In this document: piece by piece, positions 34,192 through 45,310 of the stretch
Numbering within the stretch: the stretch's first letter is position 1
How the letters are laid out: each line of letters opens with the position of its first letter
Assembly (NCBI RefSeq): GCF_009727055.1
Contig: NC_052355.1
Span: forward strand, 49,729,460 to 49,793,459
Direction: 5' to 3'
Length of the DNA stretch: 64,000 nt
DNA from: Benincasa hispida
Lineage: Eukaryota; Streptophyta; Magnoliopsida; Cucurbitales; Cucurbitaceae
The notes under the pieces: model-generated
Database searches by the model: none
Told to the model about the DNA's origin: nothing
The model's input: only the letters and a program-made list of their open reading frames with translations
Program-made: the position numbers and the translations under genes

Positions 34192-34785
34192 TCCAAAATA
34201 GCTCGTACCTTCTCTGGGTTCATCTCTACTATCTTCCCCGAGATTATATGCCCCAGATACTCCATGCGCTCCTTAGAAAACTGGCACTTCTTGCAATTAG
34301 CATACAATTCGTTCTCCCTTAGAATCAATAACACTACTTCCAAATGCTGCAAATGCTTTTCCAAACTCTTACTGTACACCAAAATGTCATCGAAGAATAC
34401 TAACATAAAGGTGTCTTAGATACGGTTTGAAAAGGGTATTCATCAAGGCCTGAAAAGTGGAGGGAGCGTTGGTTAACCCGAAAGGCATTACTAAAAACTT
34501 GTAATGACCTTCGTGGGTTCTAAAAGCAGTATTCTCGATGTCCCTTGGATGCATTCTTATCTGATGATATCCCGACTTCAGATCCAACTTAGAGAATAAC
34601 TCAGCTCCATTTAATTCATCAAACAACTCTTCTACCACTGGAATTGGAAATTTGTCTGGAATGGTTGCATTATTAAGGGTTCTGTAGTCAACACAAAACC
34701 GCCAGCCCCCATTTTTCTTTCTAACAAAAAATACAGAACTCGAATAGGGACTTATGCTTGCCCTGATAATTCTCGAGTCTAACAT
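34125..34785 (-). pseudogene. Chromovirus reverse transcriptase
   Basis: The minus strand reads [60 protein letters not shown] and [20 protein letters not shown] (34387-34785). After a frameshift it continues [20 protein letters not shown] (34125-34406), containing the FxDD catalytic pair. It makes element cDNA when intact. The shift falls just before the catalytic motif. Confidence 0.9.
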
Positions 34786-34806
34786 CTCCTCACTAACTTT
34801 TCCATT

Positions 34807-35102
34807 TCAGCTTTCTAATGATAAGCATAACAAGATCGTAATTCTCGAACGAGCAATCGAAAGGATTCTGGAGTATCTAACATTAATTGGATTCATCCCC
34901 TTCTTCAAGTGTATGTGATGCTCAATACTCCGGCGTCGGGGTAGTTCCTCAAGCCTTTCAAACACATCTTCAAATTTAGTCAATAGAGTAGGTATTGATT
35001 CTGAAATGGTATAGACTTCCTCTAATTCATACCACTCAGCCATCGACACGACTTTTTCCATCATTCGACACTCCACTAAGAATCCTTGATCCTTCTCCGT
35101 CC
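34807..35102 (-). pseudogene. Chromovirus pol, pre-RT segment
   Basis: The minus strand gives VECRMMEKVVSMAEWYELEE and FEDVFERLEELPRRRSIEHH followed by IHLKKGMNPINVR, the usual lead-in to gypsy reverse transcriptase. At about 35102 it ends at the inserted copia B LTR. The protease that should lie upstream is not found at 38799 onward. Confidence 0.75.
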
Positions 35103-37177
35103 ACGAACATCAACAGCTATGCATCTTAGAGTACATTACAGCATGCTACAAAAGAAAAATACTAAGGATCAAGAGAACTTACCCTTGAAGAACTATTCTT
35201 CTCGTTCCCCGATGTAATAGCACGATCATTCACCAACACGAATGTCATGCCTCAGCAATATCCTCGATTAAGAAAAAACAACACTCATCCCTCGAACAGT
35301 ATGTAGACACCATTGGTAGGCTACCTTGGTATTCTCGAAGTGAGAATCCAGGAGGTGTAGGCTCTGTGCGAATTTGGTAGAGGGCAAGAGGATGTATACG
35401 ATCAAGTAAGTGAGAGAAATAAAAAGTCTATCATATAGACAAAGGGTACTCAATTGTTTAGTAAATGAGGCAGTCGTGAGCTAACTTGCTCGTCGTTCAC
35501 TCTCTCAAAGAGGTATCATATAACTCTCTTTTTTCACTCGATTGATTGGTATGCAATAATCCGATTATTCAAAAAATGAAAACTCTTTTCATTTTATTCT
35601 TCAGTTGTTAAAACTGAAAATAACCTCCCACTTGCACGGTTAATGGAGAAAAAAAAATAACCAACAAACAATTATCTCATAATTGTTTTTATTATAGATA
35701 AATATAATAACTAATTTATCATATTATATTTATATCCTATAGTTTTAATATCACATCATATGTAATATTTAAACCATAGTTCTTTTCTCCTTTCTTTAAT
35801 ATAAATCATATTTATATTAATTTCTCCAATTAATATATCTAATACATGAAATCAATTATATCACATATAATTGAACTAATTTAATTATATCATATATAAT
35901 CAAATTCCCTCTTGTTAATTTGAACACTTCAAACTAACCCAAAAACTGATTCTCAACTTGAATCCCTTGAGCTACCAAGGGGACCTTATGAACATGTAGC
36001 TTGAAACTCCAACGGTGTGTGAATAACTGACTAAACTCTTTAATCACGATATCCACCACCCGTTAACTATCAGACACTTCACTAAAGACCAACAGCTGCA
36101 CTCTTATCACTATAGATATATTTATGTGTCCATGAGATATAACCAATCAACAGTACAATAACCCTTCACAGATCGTTCGTAAGTACAGTTGGGCCAATTT
36201 ACCATTTTGCTCTTGTAGTTACATCTAACTTCTTAAGTACCACTGATTCCTCTAATGAACAATACATCATAGTCCTCCTATGAGTGAACACTTCTTGGGC
36301 CATAAGAAAGTGTGTGGCGCCACATTGTTCAAGCCTTGTAATCAGCCCTTAAGGGAGCAATCTATCCACTTACCCCTGCTTCAGGGAAGGAGTGAACTCC
36401 ATCTTGTGTATCTGAGTTTCAGCTCCCCAATCAAACGAATCTCCAAAGTGGTGGGTTTGAGTAGGCAATCTGGCTACTCGCACCCATGCAAATTAAAAGA
36501 CTACCTTCATAGGCAGGAGTTTCTAACTCACTCAGAATTAAGGTCATGTTACCTATAGTCATCCTAGCGAAATGAAAGTCTCTGTCATGAACGACGTTAT
36601 ATAACGAGACTAAACATTTCATGGTTCGGTCTTATACAAACTCCTTTGTATAGGATATCCCTGTTCGCATGTCTCTACATGAATGATCAGGATCAGACCA
36701 TCTGTAGCACTTTACAACACTTGTAACATTTACAAAGTGGGTGATAATGGGCAGAAATGCACGTTATTACAGCGCAAAGTTATAAAACAATGCAGGATTG
36801 CGTTGATAAAAGTATACAATATTGCGTCAAAAAGCACAATATTGCATTAAAAAGTATTAAGTTCACAACATTGCGGTCACATACATCAATCACATCAAAA
36901 CAGTTAACTTATGTATTTTTGTGCAGAATATGCGTTGACGCAAGGCGGAAAATGCGATCCAAAAAAATCAACGGCTGAGTGCATCAAAAGATTGCGTTAA
37001 CGTAAGGCTATACGATCATTTGCGCTCACAATTATCTGCTCAAGAAGGTTGCCGCATAGAGCCGGCATATCATGATGGGCGCATTTGGGTGAAAAGCATA
37101 TTAAATCACGATGGGACAGAAAGCTGATGACGGTCGATTCCAAATTAAGTTGACAAGCCATTAAAGAACTACTGTAA

Positions 37178-37215
37178 CTGTCTCTTATACACATCTAGAT
37201 GTGTATAAGAGACAG
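37178..37215. other. Nextera/Tn5 mosaic-end junction (assembly artefact)
   Basis: The sequence is the 19-bp Tn5 mosaic end CTGTCTCTTATACACATCT followed directly by its reverse complement AGATGTGTATAAGAGACAG. It forms a perfect 38-bp palindrome identical to the junction adapter of Nextera mate-pair libraries. Plant DNA has no reason to contain it, so it marks untrimmed read sequence built into the assembly. The overlapping minus-strand frame begins MCIRDS, a peptide I know as a hallmark of this adapter. Confidence 0.96.
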
Positions 37216-37331
37216 GCTTAGGAAAGCACTGGAAGCTCCAAGACAGAGAGAGGGCCAACTCCTATGGAAGCAGGAACATCTTTGAAACCGAATAGAGATT
37301 TACAATGTAAAAGCCTCGATCAGCAAGGAAA
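37216..37331 (+). other. Adapter-bounded chimeric fragment
   Basis: This 116-bp piece lies between the two adapter junctions. It is a diverged second copy of about 37497-37612 (shared CAGAGAGAGGGCCAACT, CTATGGAAGCAGGAACATCT and AGCAAGGAA words). It probably comes from another genomic copy of the same repeat, not from this locus. Confidence 0.8.
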
Positions 37332-37365
37332 CTGTCTCTTATACACATCTAGATGTGTATAAGAG
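37332..37365. other. Second mosaic-end junction, clipped
   Basis: The full mosaic end CTGTCTCTTATACACATCT is followed by 15 of the 19 bases of its reverse complement (AGATGTGTATAAGAG). Unrelated GTCACC then follows, where the repeat family resumes. Confidence 0.95.
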
Positions 37366-38851
37366 GTCACCTTCAGTGAAAGAGTTCAATAGTTAGATAA
37401 TTTTTCCCTTTAGATAGAAGTAGCCTTGTTCTTAGTTTTCTTTACTTCAAAGGCGGAAGCGAGTGAAGGGAGATTATACCGAGAGATCGTTCCGATGAAC
37501 TTGGAAGAGTGCCGAAAGCGTCGAGATCAGAGAGAGGGCCAACTTCTATGGAAGCAGGAACATCTTTTGAGCAGAATAGAGTTAACAGTGTAAAAGTCTT
37601 GGGAAGCAAGGAATTGCTACCAGGCTCTCTATCCTTATCTTCCATTGTCATTTTGTACTCTGAACTGATTTATAGAAATGGAATCTACATCTTTATATTT
37701 GTTCACTCTGTGTGTGTTACACATGAGTAGTTGAATCTGTCGAGTGGGTTGAGAAGCATTTAGCTAGCACAACAGGGGATCTTCATTCTATGTGATTATC
37801 TTACATTATGTATGCGTCATTCGTCCATTAGAGATACTCGGGAGGGTAGTCTAAGGATAGAATCTAGGCTTGGAAAAGTCAGGTTAGAATCTAGGCTCGG
37901 GAGAGTCAGATTAGAAATGCATAATCAAGAGATAGGAGCTTAGGAATAAGTAATGTTTGCTATTAACGCATCGCATGCATCCTAGAGATAGGTTATGGTT
38001 GAATGCGGTCACCTTGTCCTTGTGTGCATCTTGCATCATAGCATAGGCAAGAACTAGAGACTTAGAAATAAGCTCTATAGACATTGTCGCATTCATCGCA
38101 TACATCCTAAAATTAGGAGCTACCGCATTTGCATTGGAAATGATTTGTTGTCGCATGAGTATAGTATGATCGCATAGTTTGACGCATTCTTTGGAAACGC
38201 TAGCTAAAGACCTTCTCAACCCGTTCCACCGCATATTCAGTGTATCTATCGCATAATCATTCTTATCTCAAATTCGCCGCATACTTTTTATACTTCAAAC
38301 AACAAACCAACCAAATCATTAATTTATTTGTTACTGCAAAGTAATCTAAAAATTATTACTGCATACTGTTTTCCTTAGTCCCTGAATTCAACCCTAGACT
38401 TACCAGAAAACTCAGTAGGATTTATACTTGGGTTATGCTGAGAAAACTTGTTGCACAACGCATTTTCCATCACCGCAATTTCTTTCATTATTTCACCGCA
38501 TAAAATAACGCATCAGCAGGCTGCATCCGTAATGTCACCAAGATAAGATTTCCCTTCTTTATCCATATACTACAGACCATTTCACTTAAGGCATGACCCA
38601 CTTGTATGTCTTTACATATATGCTTAAGTTACAACGATAACCAAGGATCTTAGTTTATTGGTTTGTGGTTAGTGCAACTAAAATATCTCATATTTCATAG
38701 ACAGTGAAGAAAATATCTCATATTATTACATCACAAATATTTGTTCATACACGTGTTTACAAACTACAGGACCCTACGAGATTTAGGGCATCAACCCCAA
38801 TAATCATTTGAGCTAACCCAACTGGTTCCCAACACTTATTCTCTGCCTTGA

Positions 38852-39549
38852 TCATAGAGCAAGTCCATTCATAAATGTCTCCTCCAACACTTCACTCGGA
38901 AGATGCAGTAATGGAGCTACCAGATTTTGATAGGCTTCTACTGTCGATTCTTGCCTGATTGCTAAGATTCTTCCACAGATTGATCCTTCCCTCAATGATC
39001 GAAATCGAACTAACATCCTCTGTTTTAAGTCCTGCCAATCTTTGAATGATTCTCTCCCTTCTTTGGATTGGTACCAGTCCAACGCGGCTCTGTCAAAACT
39101 GATCACCACAACTGTCATTTTCTCGGATTTCGTCAGCTTGTGGATATAAAATTATCGATTAGCTCTGAATAGCCATGAATCAGGATCACTTCTACTAAAT
39201 ACAGACATCTCAACCTTCTTGAATTTGCTTCGGTCATTCACCAACTCATCTACTCCCGATTGAGTCGTATTATTCAACACATTCGGAATATTGTTATTTG
39301 ATCTTTCAGTCATCTCACTCCTCGATCCCCCTTTTTCTTCTATCGATATTGCCTTTCTTTTCGCCATTTCGGCTACATACGAAATGAGCATCTTCTGATG
39401 TTTTTCGCTTGCATTCCCAATCAGTCGATACTCTTAGCCAACAATGCTAAATTCTCCTCAATGGTCGGTAATTTCTGCATCTCTACACCAAGACTGGAGA
39501 TCTCCTGATCTAACAGTTCCAACTTTTCTTCAAATCGTTTTTGAGCCAT
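38852..39549 (-). pseudogene. Chromovirus gag remnant
   Basis: Minus-strand reading starts with an ATG at 39549, just inside the primer-binding site (MAQKRFEEKLELLDQEISSL). After a stop it continues SKFKKVEMSVFSRSDPDSWL (39152-39391), then RAALDWYQSKEGRESFKDWQ and the DLKQRMLVRF motif (38852-39118). These are the capsid-like retrotrans_gag signatures. The zinc-knuckle end is missing where the copia B LTR begins. Confidence 0.85.
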
Positions 39550-39557
39550 TACTTCCC

Positions 39558-39580
39558 AGGTGTGAGCACTGATACCAATT
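39558..39580 (-). promoter_or_regulatory. Chromovirus primer-binding site
   Basis: On the minus strand, immediately after the 5' LTR, the sequence reads AATTGGTATCAGTGCTCACA. The TGGTATCAG core complements initiator tRNA-Met. Confidence 0.75.
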
Positions 39581-39899
39581 TGATAGAAACCAACTTGGAT
39601 AGAAGAATTTTATTGTATTCACGATGGGCTATACGATTACAAGAACAGAGAAAAGAAACTAGTGCACTGCTTCCCCTCACACGTGAGAGAAAAGCTTTAG
39701 TGCCCAAAACCACTAATCACACTATTTTTCCTAACCTCCCTATTCCCGCTTCCCCTATTTTAAACAAAATATTCTTCTAACAGATTAGGAGTCTCTACTA
39801 GTCATGGTCCCCACTTCCCCAACCAACGTATTTCCGTCTTTTCCCAAATTACCCTTATTTCTTCTTCTTTGATACCGAAATACAATTGGTGGCCCATCA
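39581..39899 (-). repeat. 5' LTR of the chromovirus
   Basis: The 319-bp LTR with TGATGGG..TCTATCA ends matches 31801-32133. AAATT at 39900-39904 is the target duplication. Confidence 0.9.
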
Positions 39900-39908
39900 A
39901 AATTTTAC

Positions 39909-40236
39909 CAAAGCGAGCACAGACTCCAACACCAACAGCAAAATAAAGCAGCCTGAGTGTATACTGGAAGTAAACAAATACATAATACATTACAACCAGT
40001 AAAGTGCAATCCAAGAAACTATCATAAAAGCAAGTGTAGAATTAAGAAATTAGCTTGTCCACAACATGATTGGAAAAAGAGTTAGAATCAGAAACAGAAT
40101 AGTGATTGATCATACCACTGAGAACAAGCATAGTGTGTGGGGTTGTAACCCCATCTCCAATACTCCCTAAAGAACCCAGTAAAATCAGCAACTTATCCAC
40201 CCAATCAACATATCTGAAAAGCCCAACTTTCTTCAT
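39909..40236 (-). pseudogene. ABCB remnant: exons 1 and 2
   Basis: Exon 1 (about 40046-40236) starts MKKVGLFRYVDWVDKLLILL and contains the first TMD1 helix motif GSLGSIGDGVTTPHTMLVLS followed by GMINHYS. A short intron without a clear GT donor leads to exon 2 (39909-39963) after a TTTACTTCCAG acceptor, giving TLRLLYFAVGVGVCARF. Exon 2 ends at a GTAAAA donor. The chromovirus begins only a few bases further on, at 39899, so the reading direction and phase still fit exon 3 at 31220. The amino end lacks the charged leader common in this family, or the true start lies further upstream. Confidence 0.85.
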
Positions 40237-42174
40237 TCCTATAATGCCTAACCAAGAAAAAATACAAAGCCACAGAACAATGCCCAAATCCCAATTCAGG
40301 TCCAAAGTTTTCTTCAAGAACCACTGAATTTAACACTGAGGAGGCGCCATTTTGTCTTGAATCAAAACTTGAGTTCAAAGTATATGGCATCCCACATGGC
40401 AGAAAATGAAACCACCAACTAGTTGGCTTCTTCATTACGATTTCAGTGGGAGGAGTGAGATGAAATAGAATCAATGGGGTTAAATACTCAGAGCATAAAG
40501 AGCCAAGTTTAGTTTCTTTTCACTTGCCCAACTGCATTTAAAAATTAGCTATATAGAAACGTACGCAAAATGCCAAATTTTGTGTTGCTAGCGAAATGGC
40601 ATTTGCGGTAAGCACAGAAACAAGGGCTTTGATTTTTCCAAGTTTATACTTCACATTTTCAGGGCACTAAAATTCGATTAATTGGGCTTTCAACCTGGGC
40701 CAGCCTTAAATTTAAATTACAAACGAATATCAGTTTTAGAATTGATAATTAAATGTATAATAATATTTTTAAATAATTAATATATTTTTAAAATTTTTAA
40801 ATAATTGATATTTCGCTTTTAGATTTAAGGCTTGTATCAAAACATCAACAAATTCTTTTACATTGTGCTATATTTGTAACCACGGCTTACTTTTTTACTT
40901 TTTTTTCCACCCATGCATATAAAACACTATGCTTTATTTATATTTTATAATTAAAATAAATACTATCAACCATAAATTATTTCATTCTTTTTTACTATAT
41001 TGTAATTATTTTTATTTTAAGAAAAAAGATATTCAAATTCAAATTAATATTTATTTTATAAAAATTCTTAAACTAATGAACGCATCTCAGCACCCCAACC
41101 TCAAACACAGATATATAAACTCAGACAAATCAATTTTACACTCAAACACAGATATATGAACTTCACAGATGTATGAACTCAGTATAATTCGGGGTGGAGA
41201 GATTAGAATTTTAGGTATGAATTTATCAATTGGGTTGTGCTCATATTTGGTTGTTTATCTTATTGAATTATGTTTACCAATTTGTGTCTATTGGTAATTG
41301 TAAGTCTCATGTAGGTATTGATATGAATCTTCCAAGACATCTAACTATCGATTATATCTTATTTAATAATTTCGATGTAATATTTTTATTTTCTAATTTT
41401 ATCATTTCTAAAACATATTAAAATAGGATATTTTTGTCATTTTACTAAGGTTTATGATGTGACTCACATTTTACTAAGGTTTATGATGTGACAAACACAT
41501 TAAATCGACCATTAGGTTGTACAATACATATTTTGGATTTTGAATTTGGGAATGATAACTTTCCTCTGAATAGATGACAAAGATACATTACCAACCTTTA
41601 CAATTCTTAGATCTAAGGTTGCATGCTTGAGCATTCAAGTAAAGATTGATCAATTTGCTTGTGGAATGTTCAAACCTCGGGTAGAGGATTAGTTCTTCTT
41701 ATCTCTTGGTCTTCGATCAAAATATAATCCAAATCTATTCCTTCCCTTTGGATTGATCAAATTGATTTGAGAGTTTTAGAATTTGATATTAGGGGTTCAG
41801 CAAAAGAGTTTCTAATTTTCAAATTGCTAGAGTTTTTATATCAGTATATTTTGGTCCTTAATCAAATAAAAATTCGTGATTCTTTTATTTTTCTTTGTTA
41901 AAATTCCACCTTGATCTTTGTATTCAAAGTTTTGATTCATTTTGATTATTATATTTTTAAAATTCTAATTTTTGAAAATACCTTTCAATAAATTTTAATA
42001 TACTACCCTATAGTTAGTTTTTAGTTAATTTTTCTTCAAACAATTTAGTCTTTATCAACTTACTTTTTATAAATTGTAAAATTATATTCACTTAGTGTCT
42101 TCCTATAAACCACAATTTAAATTTCAAAGTAAAATAATATTTGTTACCGTTGAAAACAAAACTATACAAGTCAA
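40237..42174. other. Intergenic region
   Basis: This is the former promoter side of the ABCB pseudogene and AT-rich spacer. A 26-bp direct duplication (CATTTTACTAAGGTTTATGA plus TGTGAC) lies at about 41437-41495, and ACACAGATATAT words repeat at 41105-41175. No gene recognised. Confidence 0.5.
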
Positions 42175-42179
42175 CAATG

Positions 42180-42537
42180 TGTTATCGTATTTAAATATTA
42201 ATACATATAATTAAAGTATGGATATGTGGATTAATATTTTATCATATAATTTTATTAGACCATAGTTTTATAGATTTAATGGGATAGAAGTTGGATTCCT
42301 AGTTAATTAGGGTTTAATAGAAACCTTTAGTGTTTCTTGAATCTAACTAGAGAGATCCGATTAAAGGAATTCAGAGTTTTGGTTGAGAAAGATAAAAGTC
42401 ATCTTGAAGTTATAAGTTATCATCAATCTCTCAATGGAATCCGGTATATTAATTATTCTTGACAATTTGACATGAATAATCCTAAGGTTAATCTATTTCA
42501 TATAGATCTAAACTAATTATGCTATTAATTGGTATCA
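42180..42537 (+). repeat. 5' LTR of copia C
   Basis: It starts TGTTATCGTATTTAAATATT and ends just before the primer-binding site. It matches the split 3' LTR, including AATTAAAGTATG, AGAGAGATCC, TCATCTTGAAG and CAATCTCTCAAT. It lacks roughly 100 bp present in the 3' LTR. Confidence 0.8.
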
Positions 42538-42539
42538 GA

Positions 42540-42550
42540 GCGTGAATTTC
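42540..42550 (+). promoter_or_regulatory. Copia C primer-binding site
   Basis: TGGTATCAGAG, complementary to the 3' end of initiator tRNA-Met, directly follows the 5' LTR. Confidence 0.8.
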
Positions 42551-43670
42551 ATGTTAGATTGTTGGTTTAATTTTCTTTTTCATTGAAATTTTGATTCAAT
42601 TTTGGTTTTGGTTAAAGAATTAAAGATTATTTTTTTTTTAAAAAAAAAAAAAAAAGGTTGACACCCTCAATGCGCATAAAGTTCACGCCGGCAACATCCG
42701 ATCGAAAGGTCTTGCCGACGGTAGATGCACCGTCTGTGTTAGTGATACTGGTGGCTTTCGGTCAATTGCCGCTGCAGGTGTTGTCGACCATAGTTTTTGG
42801 TCAAATGCTCATTGAAGGTCTCGTCGGCAGTGGATATTGGTCAATTGCAATTTTCTTAAAAGAATAATTTGACTGAATTTTTTACCGGTGGTTTTCTTGT
42901 TTCTTGATTTGGTATTTAGTAAATTTAAAATCAAGATTTCTAATTAATAATTTTGTAATTTAAATCTCAATTTTAATTGATAATTTTGTGAATCTGGTTT
43001 TAATTTGAGTGAAGATATTGTCCATTTAAGTTAAATTTGATTAATGATGTTGTGTATTTAAGTTTAAATTTGATTAATCATATTGTGGATTTAAGTTTAA
43101 ATTTGATTAATCATATTGTGAAATCAAGATTAATTGATTATGTTGTGGATTAAATGTAAATTTGATTGACATTTTGGTGAATTTAAATTTCAATTGATTG
43201 ATAATGTAGTAAATTCAAATTTAAATTTAATTGATATTTTAGTGAATTTAAACTTAAATTAGATTGATGGTATTTTGTGATATTCACATATTTATGATTG
43301 CATTAAATGTATTATGTGTATCCAATTATTGGGTGAATTTTCCTAAAGACTATTTGGCATTATTCTTCAATTATTTTTATACAATAATACTATTATATTA
43401 TTGTATCTTATATTTTAAATTGAATTGGTCAAAATCATATGTGACCAAAGTAGTCTCTATTATCTAGAATAGTTTAATTATGAAATATAAGATGTGCATA
43501 TTCATGAATTTATGTAGATAATTATCGGCCCAAAGAAAGATAATTATTTGGCCAAATTGTAGGTATGCATGTGGTAATGAGTATTTAACAATTATAAGAA
43601 TTGCTCATGTGAAAAATAGTCCGTCTTTTTGGCCGAGTTTATTGTCAATACTTAGATTACCATTTACAGT
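42551..43670 (+). other. Copia C leader with GC-rich island and 33-bp repeats
   Basis: This is untranslated leader between primer-binding site and gag. At about 42658-42850 there is a GC-rich patch with repeated GGTC(T/A)TGCCGAC and GGTCAATTG words, with a 69-residue frame that resembles nothing I know. At about 42905-43265 a 33-bp unit (core TTTAAATTTGATTAATCATA) repeats several times with decay. The leader is cut at 43670 by the next element. Confidence 0.6.
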
Positions 43671-45011
43671 TGTTGGCTTTTTTATCCTTAATCTCAAATT
43701 AATCAATTTTAATTAATTAATATTTTGATGATAACAAACCTGCTTTTATTTATCAACAATTGAGTGTTTTGAAATATGTAGAGTTCGGAACAACGGTTCC
43801 AACGCAATTTGAATCACCTAAATTGAATCTCAAACGAAGAATATATGACCATCTTAAAAGAAAATTTTCGAGATGATGACGTGGCATAATTTTTCTCATC
43901 AAAGTGAACCAATTGAAAGGTGACACTTGGAGCAATGAAGGAGTGACACAATATTGGCTTTTAATTTTTGGATTGGTTTTAAAAAGAAAATGAATGTAAA
44001 GTAAAATGAATTTAATATTATTGTATGTTGGTGTCTAACGACTAGTTTTGGACACATGGTGAGTTTTTGCTTTTTGTTGGATTTAAAAAAAATTAAAAAG
44101 AAAAAGAATTACTATTATATTTTGTTTGTGTCTAATGCTAGTTTAGTTTAAAATCTCCACTATTGATTTTTCTTTTCCAAGATTCAATAGTCCAAATTAA
44201 ATGTGGTTTTCAACCATTTTTCCTCCCTTTTAAACTCATTTCTTCTCCAAATCAGAACAACGATTATTATTATTTTCAATCATCCATAACTTATTAAGCC
44301 ACCATTGTTGCTCTCTCTCCAAGCTTCAATTTTCTTCTTGAGAGAGATATTTTATGTTGTGAGGATTGATTTATTGAGTACTAAATTTGTAAATCCACTC
44401 TTTTAGAGAGTTCGTTGAGTGTGCTATTTATTTTTCTAAACTATTGTAAGAGTTGCTCTTAATCCCAGAAAGATTCGTTGTAATATTTTGATCCTCAACC
44501 GTGGAAAGGATCAGATTTGTTCTTGCGCCCGGAAAAATAACGTTGTACGATTCGACTTGGAAAGAGTCAAGTTCGTAGTGATATACCCAAAAGGAGTTTA
44601 AGAAGTGGGTGCAAGCTGGGTTGTACCGAACCATTATAAAATTTTCCCGTGTTAACTTCCCTATCCCTCTCCTACTTAAGTTTGCAATTAATGTGTTATT
44701 ATACTTTATACATAAAATTAATTACAATATTTGTTTTTGAAGTTAATTTCTCATATTTGTATATTTTGATCGGTAGTTCTTAAATTTCTACATTCTCATT
44801 AATCTTGTTATTAGAATCAAATTGAGTGTTTTAAAGTAGTATTATTAACATCTTGATTATTTTGAGTTGAATTTATTTGCATGAATTTATTATTTAAATT
44901 AGTTAACAAAATATTTGTTAATTTATTTAACTGGACCCACATTAGGTAAAAGTCCTAATTAGTTTTAAATTAACCCTATTCACTCCGGTAGGTTGCCATA
45001 CCGATCCTACA
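43671..45011 (+). repeat. 5' LTR of the non-autonomous element
   Basis: It runs from TGTTGGCTTTTTTATCC to CCGATCCTACA. It is similar along its whole length to 46205-47512, including the GAGAGAGATATTTTATGTTG block near the transcript start side. Confidence 0.9.
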
Positions 45012-45273
45012 ATTGGTATCAGAGCGAGGAACTCTTCCACATAAATTATATGTTAATTAGATGTTTGCTCTATCGTTGTGTATTTCTTGAAAAGTTTTGA
45101 GCCAAAAGGATATTGAGTTTAAAATATGTTGATTATCCTTTAGATGAAATTGATTAGACTTTTTATTAAATGCCTTTTGAGCATGAAGTTATGCATATTA
45201 TATGGTTTATATTATTGAATGAAAGTCACTTAGAGTATTTTATTTGTCCTATATTAAAAAGAATTGAGCATTG

Positions 45274-45310
<37 letters not shown>

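Larger units (their letters stand above)
36742..38515 (+). repeat. Solo LTR of GCG-rich family, copy 1
   Basis: This begins TGATAATGGGCAG and ends ATAACGCATCA. It is flanked by GTGGG (36737-36741) and GCAGG (38516-38520), a poorly matched pair (3 of 5). Removing it restores the copia B LTR around ACAAAG..CTGCATCCGTAATGTC. It is rich in GCG/CGC words such as ATTGCGTT and CGCATGC. Related copies lie at 53191-54884 and 57520-59192. It contains two adapter junctions (37178-37215, 37332-37365) and lacks the TATA-containing part seen in its relatives. Confidence 0.75.
35103..38798 (-). repeat. Copia B LTR nested in the chromovirus
   Basis: On the minus strand it starts TATTGGGGTTGATGCCC (38798) and follows the copia B LTR plan to about 35103. 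It sits between the gag and pre-RT parts of the chromovirus. The nested solo LTR at 36742-38515 splits it. I could not find a clear target duplication, so the edges are approximate and a deletion may have accompanied insertion. Confidence 0.75.
31801..39899 (-). mobile_element. Ty3/gypsy chromovirus with nested LTRs
   Basis: This is a minus-strand retrotransposon with LTRs at 39581-39899 (5') and 31801-32133 (3'). The 5-bp target duplication AAATT is perfect (31796-31800 and 39900-39904). The order is LTR, primer-binding site, gag, a gap filled by the copia B LTR (35103-38798), reverse transcriptase, RNase H, integrase, chromodomain, polypurine tract and LTR. That is the Ty3/gypsy order, and the C-terminal chromodomain marks a chromovirus, whose chromodomain binds modified histones to guide integration. 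The protease and gag zinc finger are missing. Frames are broken. The insertion lies in an ABCB intron a few bases from the exon 2 donor. Confidence 0.9.
25690..40236 (-). pseudogene. ABCB transporter pseudogene (full-size, MDR/PGP-like)
   Basis: The minus strand carries pieces of a TMD1-NBD1-linker-TMD2-NBD2 protein in the right order across 14.5 kb. Intact family members are plasma-membrane ATP-driven exporters of about 1,250 residues. The wording of TMD2 and the Ser/Pro-rich linker resemble the ABCB15/ABCB8-like plant clade, which is a judgement from memory. Several introns keep GT..AG ends. The gene is dead. A chromovirus (31801-39899) and a small solo LTR sit in the second intron. A 2.1-kb solo LTR interrupts NBD1. 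The segment between TMD2 and NBD2 is deleted. Frameshifts and stops occur in most exons. The remaining exons have not been shown to be transcribed. Confidence 0.9.

Noticed and set aside
36997..37194. 65-residue frame starting MCIRDS
   Set aside because: Its start lies in the Tn5 mosaic-end adapter. MCIRDS is a known translation of that adapter, so this is an artefact.
42658..42867. 69-codon frame in the copia C leader
   Set aside because: Lies in non-coding leader with internal repeats, and resembles no gag or other known protein.
45275..45309. Long poly-T as a retrogene tail or LINE end
   Set aside because: It lies within the interior of an LTR element with intact ends and duplications, and no retrogene or LINE body is next to it.
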